From: Gammaproteobacteria bacterium
GTDB taxonomy: Bacteria; Pseudomonadota; Gammaproteobacteria; Ga0077536
Reading direction: 5' to 3'
Assembly (NCBI GenBank): GCA_030833185.1
Contig: JAURHQ010000005.1
Coordinates: 1-55,820, forward strand
Length of the DNA stretch: 55,820 nt
A model generated the notes under the pieces. It had not been told where the DNA came from, searched no databases, and was given only the letters and a program-made list of their open reading frames with translations. The translations under genes were made by a program, and so were the position numbers. Positions 7,744 to 16,300 of the stretch are shown here, in pieces; the first letter of the stretch is position 1; each line of letters begins with the position of its first letter.

Positions 7744-9888
7744 ATGAGCCGGCACGACATCCGTATCCTCGACATCACGGTGCTGCGCGGCCCCAATCGC
7801 TGGTCGTATAAAAGCGCCATCGAAGCGCTGGTCGACATCGGCGACCTTGAAGAATGTCCTTCCAATACCCTGCCCGGCTTCGTCGAGCGGCTGACCGCCT
7901 GGCTCCCGGGTCTGTACAAGCATGAGTGCAGCTATGAAGCCCCCGGCGGCTTTGTGCGGCGCCTCGAAGAAGGCACCTGGGTTGGGCACATTCTTGAACA
8001 CGTCACGCTGGAAATTCAGACCCGCATCGGACACCCCGTCGGCTTTGGCCGCGCCCGCAGCACGGCCACCGTGGGCGTCTACCACGTGGTGGTGCGCATT
8101 GCGCAGGAAGACCTGACCCGCGCCTGTCTGTTGAAGGCCCGTGAACTCATTCTGGCCGCCATCCACGACGAGTCTTTTGATCTGCCGGGTACGCTGGCCG
8201 AACTGCGTGCGCTGGCGGATGAAAAAACCCTCGGCCCGACCACCGCCACCATCGTGGAAGCGGCGCGCGCCGCGCGCATCCCGGTGGCGCCGCTGGAGCA
8301 TGGCAATCTGGTGCTGTTTGGCTTTGGCGCGCGTCAGCGTCGCATCTGGACCGCCGAAACCGACCGCACCTCGGCGATCGCGGAGAGCATCGCGCAGGAC
8401 AAGGATCTGGCCAAGGAAATGCTGGTCCGCTACGGCATTCCGGTGCCCGAAGGCCGCATCGTGCGCAAGGTCGACCCCACATGGGAGGCCGCGCAGGATT
8501 TAGGTCTGCCGGTCGTGATTAAACCGGCCGAGGGCAGTCGCGGCGTGGCCGTCTCGCTCGCGCTGAGTACTTATGAGGAGGTGGCGAGCGCCTTCAAGCT
8601 GTCGCAGACCATCCAGAACGCCGTCATCGTCGAACGCTTCATCGAAGGCACAGAGTATCGCTTGCTGGTGGTCGACAACCGCGTGGTTGCCGCGACCGGC
8701 GCGGTGGAATTCACGGTGACCGGCAATGGTCGCTACAGCCTGCGCGCGCTGGTTGCAGCCACCGTGGGCGGCGATGACGCCGACCTGTGGATGGCCGATA
8801 CCGTTGCCGACCACCCGACCTTCAAGCTCGCTCTGCTGCGGCAAGGCGTGGAACTGGATGCCGTGTTGCCGGCCGGCAAAACGGTCACCCTGCCCCGCGC
8901 CGCCAAGATGGGCGAAGACGTGCTGGCCCGGGTGCACCCGGACACGCTGGATATGGCGCGCCTTGCGGTGCGCGTGGTGGGTCTGGACATCGCCGGCGTC
9001 GACATCGTGGCGAAAGACATCAGCCAGCCCCTGACCGCGCAGGACGGCGCGATTATCGAAGTGAACGCCGGCCCCTCCTTGCCGACGCACTTGCGCACGC
9101 CCGGCGACGCGGCCAACGAAGCCGGCACGGCAATCGTTCGGCATCTCTTTCCGGAAGGCGAAACCGGCCGCATTCCAATCATTGGCATCACGGGCTGCTC
9201 TGACACCAACAGCGTGGCCGGCATGCTGGGCTTCCTGCTGCATCTCCACGGGCAGTCGGTGGGCGTTGCCTGCGGCAGCGGTACGTTCCTCGGCCAGCGC
9301 TGCATTCGCCGCGGCGATGGCGCCAACTGGACGGCCGGTCAGCGGGTGCTGATCAACCGCACGGTGAATGCGGCCGTACTCGAAACCTCACCCGCCAGCC
9401 TGCTGCGCGAAGGCCTGCCCTACGACCGCTGTCAGGTGGGGGTGGTGACTGGCGTTAGCGTGCCGGCGGCGCTGAATCGCTACGGCATCAACGAGCCGGC
9501 GCAAATGGCGCATGTGCTGCGCACCCAGATCGATGTGGTGCTGGGCGACGGCGTGGCGGTGCTCAACGCCGACGACCCGCTGGTGTTGGCGATGGCTGAA
9601 CACGCCGACGGCGAGGTGATGCTCTACGCCCGCGACGGCGCGAATGCCGCCATTGCGGAAAGCCTTGCCCGCGGCGCCCGCGCGGTGTTTCTGGAAGGGG
9701 ATGCGCTGGTATTTGCGAGCGGCAGCGAACACCACCGTCACCTGCTGGCGCCGTGCGTCAACGCCGGGGACTGTCTGCCGGCGGCAGCTGCCGCTTGGGC
9801 GCTCGAGATTCCCTTTGACCTTATCGTCGGCGCGATCATCGGCTATCCGTCGGCGCTTATTGATCTGGCCGTCCCGGCCGCCGGCTGA
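7744..9888 (+). CDS. CphA'-type truncated cyanophycin synthetase homologue
   Basis: 714-residue paralogue of the adjacent CphA. The N-terminal domain and the ATP-grasp domain (about 200-470) look complete, including the VVIKPAEGSRG loop and the metal-binding IIEVNAGPS segment. The Mur-ligase-like part is degenerate: where CphA has GTNGKTT, this protein has GCSDTNS (484-490), with neither the lysine nor the TT. It stops about 145 residues short of CphA, so the Mur C-terminal lobe is absent. This resembles CphA' of Cupriavidus/Ralstonia and the cyanobacterial CphA2, which polymerises beta-Asp-Arg dipeptides using ATP-grasp only. Dipeptide re-polymerisation is therefore a reasonable inference. 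The ATG at 7744 matches the CphA N-terminus; an upstream in-frame ATG (7654) lies inside the divergent transporter gene. Confidence 0.85.
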   Translation: MSRHDIRILDITVLRGPNRWSYKSAIEALVDIGDLEECPSNTLPGFVERLTAWLPGLYKHECSYEAPGGFVRRLEEGTWVGHILEHVTLEIQTRIGHPVGFGRARSTATVGVYHVVVRIAQEDLTRACLLKARELILAAIHDESFDLPGTLAELRALADEKTLGPTTATIVEAARAARIPVAPLEHGNLVLFGFGARQRRIWTAETDRTSAIAESIAQDKDLAKEMLVRYGIPVPEGRIVRKVDPTWEAAQDLGLPVVIKPAEGSRGVAVSLALSTYEEVASAFKLSQTIQNAVIVERFIEGTEYRLLVVDNRVVAATGAVEFTVTGNGRYSLRALVAATVGGDDADLWMADTVADHPTFKLALLRQGVELDAVLPAGKTVTLPRAAKMGEDVLARVHPDTLDMARLAVRVVGLDIAGVDIVAKDISQPLTAQDGAIIEVNAGPSLPTHLRTPGDAANEAGTAIVRHLFPEGETGRIPIIGITGCSDTNSVAGMLGFLLHLHGQSVGVACGSGTFLGQRCIRRGDGANWTAGQRVLINRTVNAAVLETSPASLLREGLPYDRCQVGVVTGVSVPAALNRYGINEPAQMAHVLRTQIDVVLGDGVAVLNADDPLVLAMAEHADGEVMLYARDGANAAIAESLARGARAVFLEGDALVFASGSEHHRHLLAPCVNAGDCLPAAAAAWALEIPFDLIVGAIIGYPSALIDLAVPAAG

Positions 9889-9933
9889 ACCCGCTTACGC
9901 CATACGACCCGAAATTAAAGGGCTTGAACGCTG

Positions 9934-12513
9934 ATGCAAGTTGACCGTGTAAGGGCCCTTCGCGGTCCTAATCTCTGGACCCGCCGTACCGCCATCGAAG
10001 CCATCGTGACCTGCGGTGAAGGCGAGCGCGACATCGCCCGTTTTCAGGGCTTTGAAGAACGTCTCCGCGCGCTCTATCCGCGGCTGCAATCGCTGAGCCC
10101 GCCGCCGGAAGGCCAGACCAACGGGATGGCGAAAGTGCTGGAGATCACCACCCTGAGCCTGCAGGCAGACATCGGCTGCCCGGTGACCTTCAGCCGCACC
10201 GCGCTAGCGCCCGACCCCGGTGTTTTTCAGGTGGTGGTGGAGTACGACGAGGAAGACGTTGGCCGCAACGCGATCGACATCGCGGAACGCCTTATTCAGG
10301 CCGCCCGCGACGGCGCCGGGTTTGACGTGGAGGGCGAAATTAATCGTCTGCGCGAAATCTATGAGGACGTGCGGCTGGGACCTTCGACCGGCGCGATCGT
10401 GGCCGCCGGTCTGGAGCGCGGCATTCCGTTCTATCGCCTGAGTGAAGGCAGCCTGATCCAGTTTGGCTGGGGCAGCCGTCAGCGGCGCATCCAGGCCGCC
10501 GAAATGGACCGCACCAGCGCGATTGCGCAGTCCATCGCACAGGACAAACAACTCAGCAAACAGCTGCTGGCCGCCGCCGGGGTGCCCGTACCCGAAGGGC
10601 AAACCGTAGATGACGTCGACGAAGCCTGGGAAGTGGCCTGCGCACTGGGGCTGCCAGTCGTCGTTAAACCGCAGGACGGTAACCACGGGCGCGGCGTGAC
10701 GGTGAACGTTGAGACCCGCGAGCAGCTTGAAGCGGGCTTCCGCTCGGCGGCCGAAGCGGGATCGCGCGTCATCGTCGAGCGCTATATCCCCGGCAGCGAC
10801 TACCGGATGCTGGTGATCGGCGACAAACTGATCGCCGCCGCGCGGCGCGAGCCGCCGCTGGTGACGGGCGACGGCGTGCAGACCATTCAGGCGCTGGTCG
10901 ACGAAGTAAACCGCGACCCGCGACGCGGCTCGGGCCATGCCACCTCACTCACCCGCATCCCGATCGACGACATCGCGCTGGCCTGCCTTGCCAATCAGAA
11001 CCTGACGCTCGACGCCGTGCCGGCGCTGGGTCAGCCGGTCGTACTGCGGAATAACGCGAATCTCTCCACCGGCGGCACGGCCACCGATGTGACGGATCAG
11101 GTGCACCCCGAACTCGCCGCCAGAGCGGTCACCGCGGCGCAGATGGTCGGTCTCGAAATCTGCGGGGTCGACGTCGTCTGCCAGTCGGTGCTGCGGCCGC
11201 TGGAAGAACAGTCAGGCGGGGTGGTTGAAGTCAACGCCGCGCCCGGACTGCGGATGCACCTGTCACCCTCCTACGGCACCGGCCGGCGGGTGGGCGAGGC
11301 CATCATCAACGAAATGTTTGCGCCGGGAGAAGACGGCCGGATTCCGGTGATCGCGGTCACCGGCACCAATGGCAAAACCACCACCGTGCGGCTGATTGCC
11401 CACTTGCTGGAGCAGCACGGCCTGCGCACCGGCCTGACCACCACCGACGGCGTCTATGCCGGCGGGCGACAGCTAGACTCCGGCGATTGCAGCGGCCCCC
11501 GCTCTGGCAAGACCATCCTGATGCATCCCGACGTTGACGCCGCGGTGCTCGAAACTGCACGCGGCGGCATCCTGCGCGAAGGGCTGGCCTTTGATCGCTG
11601 TCAGGTCGCGGTCGTCACCAATATCGGCAGCGGCGACCACCTCGGCCTCAACTACATCACCACGCTGGAAGATCTGGCGGTCCTGAAGCGCGTCATCGTG
11701 CAGAACGTGGCGCCGAACGGCTACGCCGTGCTGAATGCGGACGACCCGATTTCCGCCCGCTTCGGCGCGGTGGCAACAGGCAACGTCGTCTACTTCTCAC
11801 GCGACCGCACCAACCCCTTGCTGGTCACCCACCGCGCCCAGGGCCGGGCGGTGGTGTTTGTGGATGGCGACGACATCAGCATCGTCAATCAGGGCGAAGA
11901 AGTCTGTCGCTTCGCGCTCGCCGACATCCCTTTAACGCTGGGCGGCAAGCTCGGCTTTCAGGTCGACAACGTGATGGCGGCGGTGGCGGCGGCCTGGGCC
12001 GTGAACGTGAGCGCAGAAGCCCTGCGACGCGGCCTTGCCAGCTTTAGATCAGACGTGGCGTCGACCCCCGGCCGCTTCAACGTGCTGGACTATAAGGGCG
12101 CGACGGTCATCGCCGACTACGGCCATAACCCGGACGCCATGAAGGCGCTGGTCGAAGCGGTATCGGCGTTGCCTGCGAAGCAGCGCACCGTGGTCATCAG
12201 CGGCGCTGGCGACCGACGTGACGAAGACATTCGCGATCAGACCCGCATTCTGGGCGCGGCCTTCGACAATGTGCTGCTGTATCAGGACGCTTGCCAGCGA
12301 GGTCGAGAGGACGGCGAAGTGCTGGCCCTGCTACAGGAAGGACTGGTCGGTGCCAGCCGCACCCGTCATGTGGAAGAAATCCGCGGCGAATTCGTGGCCA
12401 TCGACCACGCACTCGCCTCGCTGGCGCCCGGCGACCTCTGCCTCATTCTGATTGACCAGGTGCAGGAAGCGCTTGACCATCTGGGTCAACGGGTGGCCGC
12501 CGCCAACGCCTAA
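9934..12513 (+). CDS. cphA: Cyanophycin synthetase
   Basis: Full-length primer-dependent cyanophycin synthetase, 859 residues, which builds the multi-L-arginyl-poly-L-aspartate storage polymer from Asp, Arg and ATP in the cytoplasm. It has an N-terminal domain (about 1-160), an ATP-grasp domain (about 200-465, with VVVKPQDGNHGRGV and VVEVNAAPG) that adds aspartate, and a Mur-ligase-like domain with intact Walker A GTNGKTT (477-483). The C-terminal Mur lobe (TPGRFN... IADYGHNPDAMKAL) adds arginine. Length and motifs match functional bacterial CphA. It lies 45 bases after cphA', with AAAGGG ahead of the ATG, and is followed after 31 bases by a crotonase. No cyanophycinase or isoaspartyl dipeptidase is in the window. 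Confidence 0.96.
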   Translation: MQVDRVRALRGPNLWTRRTAIEAIVTCGEGERDIARFQGFEERLRALYPRLQSLSPPPEGQTNGMAKVLEITTLSLQADIGCPVTFSRTALAPDPGVFQVVVEYDEEDVGRNAIDIAERLIQAARDGAGFDVEGEINRLREIYEDVRLGPSTGAIVAAGLERGIPFYRLSEGSLIQFGWGSRQRRIQAAEMDRTSAIAQSIAQDKQLSKQLLAAAGVPVPEGQTVDDVDEAWEVACALGLPVVVKPQDGNHGRGVTVNVETREQLEAGFRSAAEAGSRVIVERYIPGSDYRMLVIGDKLIAAARREPPLVTGDGVQTIQALVDEVNRDPRRGSGHATSLTRIPIDDIALACLANQNLTLDAVPALGQPVVLRNNANLSTGGTATDVTDQVHPELAARAVTAAQMVGLEICGVDVVCQSVLRPLEEQSGGVVEVNAAPGLRMHLSPSYGTGRRVGEAIINEMFAPGEDGRIPVIAVTGTNGKTTTVRLIAHLLEQHGLRTGLTTTDGVYAGGRQLDSGDCSGPRSGKTILMHPDVDAAVLETARGGILREGLAFDRCQVAVVTNIGSGDHLGLNYITTLEDLAVLKRVIVQNVAPNGYAVLNADDPISARFGAVATGNVVYFSRDRTNPLLVTHRAQGRAVVFVDGDDISIVNQGEEVCRFALADIPLTLGGKLGFQVDNVMAAVAAAWAVNVSAEALRRGLASFRSDVASTPGRFNVLDYKGATVIADYGHNPDAMKALVEAVSALPAKQRTVVISGAGDRRDEDIRDQTRILGAAFDNVLLYQDACQRGREDGEVLALLQEGLVGASRTRHVEEIRGEFVAIDHALASLAPGDLCLILIDQVQEALDHLGQRVAAANA

Positions 12514-12544
12514 GCCCGTCCCTGCAAGCCACCGGAGGTCGTCT

Positions 12545-13342
12545 ATGAGCGTTGTCAGCTACGTGGTCGAAGACCACATCGCCATCATCACCCTGAACCG
12601 TCCGGAGGCGCGTAATGCGCTGAACCCGGAAGTCGCCTGCCGTCTGGCAGACGCCTGGGCGAGCGTGCGCGATGACGACAACGTGCGGGTCGCGATCCTC
12701 ACCGGCACCGGCAGCGCCTTCTGCGCGGGTGCTGACCTCGGCCAGCTGATTCCGCTGTATTCCGGCGCACGCCAACCGCAAAACGAATGGGACGAGCGCA
12801 TTGTCGCCGACCGCAACACCACGCGCCGCGCGCTGCTGCGCAACTTCGATCCCGAGAAACCGATCATCGCCGCCATCAACGGGCACGCCATCGCCGGCGG
12901 CATGGAAATCGTGCAGGGCACCGATCTTCGCGTGTCGGTCCCGGAAGCCAAGTTCGGCGTTCAGGAAGTGAAGTGGGCGATTTTCCCGGCGGGCGGATCT
13001 ACCGTGCGCTTGCCCGCGCAGTTGCCCTACGCCAAAGCCATGGAACTGCTGCTGACGGGCGATCTCATCACCGCCGACGAAGCCCTGCAGCTGGGTTTCC
13101 TGAACTACGTGGATGCAGACCCGCTGACCAGGGCGCGCCAGTTAGCGGCCCGCATTGCCGCCAACGGACCGCTGGCGGTCAAGGCGATCCGTCGCTCGGT
13201 GAAAGCCTGTCTCGGCAAGCCTGAAGCCGAGGCGCTCGAGATTGAGGTCGAGATTTCAAGCCCGGTATTTCTGACCGAAGATGCCAAGGAAGGTCCGCGT
13301 GCCTTCATGGAAAAACGCAGCCCGGTCTATCACGGGCGTTAG
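12545..13342 (+). CDS. Enoyl-CoA hydratase/isomerase family protein (crotonase)
   Basis: 265-residue crotonase-fold acyl-CoA enzyme. Oxyanion-hole segments AFCAGADL (about 58-65) and HAIAGG (114-119) are present. So are both glutamates of the hydratase active site, E121 (after GGM) and E141 (GVQEVKWA). The C-terminal LTGDLITADEALQLGFLNYV block is the usual trimerisation region. The ATG at 12545 follows GGAGGT, a strong ribosome site; an earlier ATG at 12452 lies inside cphA. It is downstream of cphA by only 31 bases and may be cotranscribed, but no metabolic link to cyanophycin is evident. It is distinct from the RpfF-like crotonase at the other end of the window. Confidence 0.88.
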   Translation: MSVVSYVVEDHIAIITLNRPEARNALNPEVACRLADAWASVRDDDNVRVAILTGTGSAFCAGADLGQLIPLYSGARQPQNEWDERIVADRNTTRRALLRNFDPEKPIIAAINGHAIAGGMEIVQGTDLRVSVPEAKFGVQEVKWAIFPAGGSTVRLPAQLPYAKAMELLLTGDLITADEALQLGFLNYVDADPLTRARQLAARIAANGPLAVKAIRRSVKACLGKPEAEALEIEVEISSPVFLTEDAKEGPRAFMEKRSPVYHGR

Positions 13343-13363
13343 ACCACGTTGCGCCTGAGGCGC

Positions 13364-16300
13364 TCAGCTCGCCACCGAGCCGATCACCGCCGCCACTGAA
13401 CGCAGCAGGGCGTCGGGTGCCACGGGCTTGCGCACGAACTCGCGGATGCCCAGAGCCAAAGCGCCCTGCTCGTCGACGGCGTCGCTGTAGCCGGTACACA
13501 GGATGATGGGCAAATCTGGCTGCACGCTGCGTAGACGGGTGATCAACTCGGTGCCCGTCATGCGCGGCATCGTCTGATCGGTCAAGAGGAGACCATAGCG
13601 CTGGTCGGTCTTATCGATCCGCTCCAGCGCTTCCACGCCGTCAGCTGCCGTATCGACGGTGTAGCCGTTCAGACTGAATAGCTCCGACAAATAAGACGCC
13701 ACGAGCGGTTCATCGTCGACGACCAGAATGCGCTGCCCCTGACCGCGCGGGGCTTCGGCCGGCACGAGCTGTTGGGCAGGGAGGTCGCCAATCGACACCG
13801 GCGCCGGCGGGAACAACAAGCGGAAACGCGTGCCCTGTCCGGGGCGGGACTCGACCAGCACGTGTCCTCGTCCGCGATGCAGGATTCCGTGGACCACCGA
13901 CAGGCCCATGCCGGTGCCTTTGCCCGGGCTCTTGGTGCTGAAGAAGGGGTCGAAGACACGCGACAACACCTCGGGCTCAATGCCGCTGCCGTTGTCTTCT
14001 ACCTCGATGACCAGATAGTGGCCGTTGACGCTGCCGTGGCAGCCCGAGCACACGCCGCGCACCCGGTGCGGGCTGAGGAGCCGAACATCGATTTGACCGT
14101 GCGGTCCCAACGCGTCGCGCGCGTTAACGATGAGATTAACCAGCAGTTGATGCAGATCCGAGGGGTCCAGCAGGGCAAAAGTTGGCGCCGCCGCATGATG
14201 CACCACGAGTTGCATGCTGGACGGGATGATCGCCTTCATCATCCGCGCTACCTCTTCGATCAGCGGCGCCGGATCGACCGGATGCAAGTCCTCGCGGGGC
14301 GCGTTGCGGCTGAACTCGAGCATCTTGGCCACCAGTTCCCGCGCCCGCTCACCGGCCGACATCACCGCGGCCAGATAGTTTGCGATGCGTTCGGTGCCTT
14401 CCGGCGGCAGCATGGTCTGCGCCAAAGAGACATACCCCAGAATGCTCGCCAGAATATTGTTGAAGTCGTGCGCGATACCGCCCGTCAACTGACCCAGCGC
14501 ATCCATCTTCTGGGACTGCTGCAGTTCCCGTTGCAGACGCTCGCGTTCGTCGGCCGTGCGGGTCCATTCGGTCAGGTCGTTGAAGGCGCCGACTAGCCCG
14601 ATGACCCGACCGTCCAGTCGAATGGCAGCCACCTGCACCCTCACCACGCGTAGACCCGAGGACGCGCGCTCGAAGCGATACTCGACTTCGTAAGTGCCCT
14701 CGGGCGCATCCAGAAACGCGCGCCAGCCGGCGCTGATTTGGGCGCGGGGGCCTTCATCCAGCAACATCGTCCAGGCCTCGTTCAGGCAAGCGTCGGCGCT
14801 GCGCCCGACCAGTTCGCAGAGCAGCGGATTGACGTAAATGATGGTCCCTGCCGGGTCGGAGAGGAAAATCCCGACCGGCGAATGCTCAACCACCGTGCGG
14901 AGCTTGGCTTCGCTAGTTTCGAGCGCCGAGACCGCTTCGCGACGGGCCGCCACGTCCTGAAATACACCGGCCGCACGGACCGGGCGCCCCGCGCTGTCGC
15001 GGGCCGCCACCTGCCCCGAACTGTGGATCCAGAGCCACTGCCCGTTGGCGATCCGCACCCGCATTTCAGCCTCGAAAAATGGCGTTATGCCCGCGCAATG
15101 GGCATCCAGCGCCGCTTCCATGGCAGGTAAATCATCCGGGTGAAAATAAGTCGCCCACTCAGCACGCTCGAATGCGCGGTCGGGGCGAGCCTCGCCGATC
15201 AGATCGAGCACCCAATCGTTGACCACCGTCCGGCCGTTGAGCAGATCCAGATCCCACAAGCCCAGGCGGGCAGCGGCCACCACGCGCGCCAGACGTTCCT
15301 GTTCGACCTTAAGGCTATCTTCCGCTTCCTTGCGTGCGGTAATGTCGACGTTCACGCCAGACAGACGCAGCGCCCGACCGCTCGGGTCGCGCTCGATCAC
15401 GCGCCCCCGATGATTGATCCACTTCCAGTGGCCTGCGACGTCACGGATCCGGGTTTCGACCTGCAGTAACTCGTCAGCCGCGTCGAGCTTATCGGCAATG
15501 AAGCGGTTGAAACGTTCACGTTCCTCGCCCTCCAGCCAGCCCAATAGCCAGCCCTCGCGACCGGCCTGCTCGGCCGGCCGAAAACCCAGCGTGCGTTCGA
15601 GCCAGGCGTTGGTTTCGAGCTTGCCGGTCTCGCGGTCCCATTCCCAGACGCCCAGATCGGCCGCCTCGACCGTCACCTGCAAGCGTTGCGCGGCATCTCG
15701 CCCGCTGGCTTCCGCCAGCCGCAGTTGGGTGATGTCCAGATGCGTACCGACCAGCCGGCGGGCCCGGCCGTCCTCACCGCGCGCCACGACCTGACCGTTC
15801 ACCAGCTGCCAGCGCCAGCCGTCGTGAGCCCGGAAGCGCGCTTCCATACTGAAATACGGGGTTTCGCCCTTCAGATGTTTTTGCCCAGCCAGAATGAAGC
15901 GGTCGTAGTCTTCGGGGTGGATCAGCTTCAGCCATTCCTTCACGTCGCGCTGCCCGCCGGGCGCCACGTCCAGCAAATCGGCGACCGCAGAGGTCACGTC
16001 GGTGCGGGCGGCGACCAGATCCCATTCCCAGAACCCGACGTTGCCCGCACGAATCAGCATGTCGAATCGCGCACGCTCATCCCGCACTTCGAGTTCGGCC
16101 AGTTTGCGCTCGGTGATGTCAAGGTGAACGCCTGCCATCCGCAGGGGCTGACCCTGCGCATCGCGTTCGGTGACCCGGCCGCGATCGAGCACCCAGACCC
16201 AGCTGCCATCCTTCGCCCGCAAGCGATGTTCGGTCATGTAGGAAGGGGTAAGTCCGTTCTTGTGCGCAGCGACTGCCTCGGTCGCCATGGTGTAGTCGTC

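Noticed and set aside
12545..13342. Crotonase after cphA considered as a second RpfF-type synthase
   Set aside because: It has ordinary enoyl-CoA hydratase spacing of E121 and E141 and lacks the RpfF-specific FPGMG and SLGGDL blocks.
14040..14060. CSGCH motif (CxxCH) inside the multi-PAS kinase, resembling a c-type heme site
   Set aside because: It lies in the cytoplasmic ATPase region; a two-Cys insertion at this place is common in PAS-rich hybrid kinases, and heme c is attached only in the periplasm.
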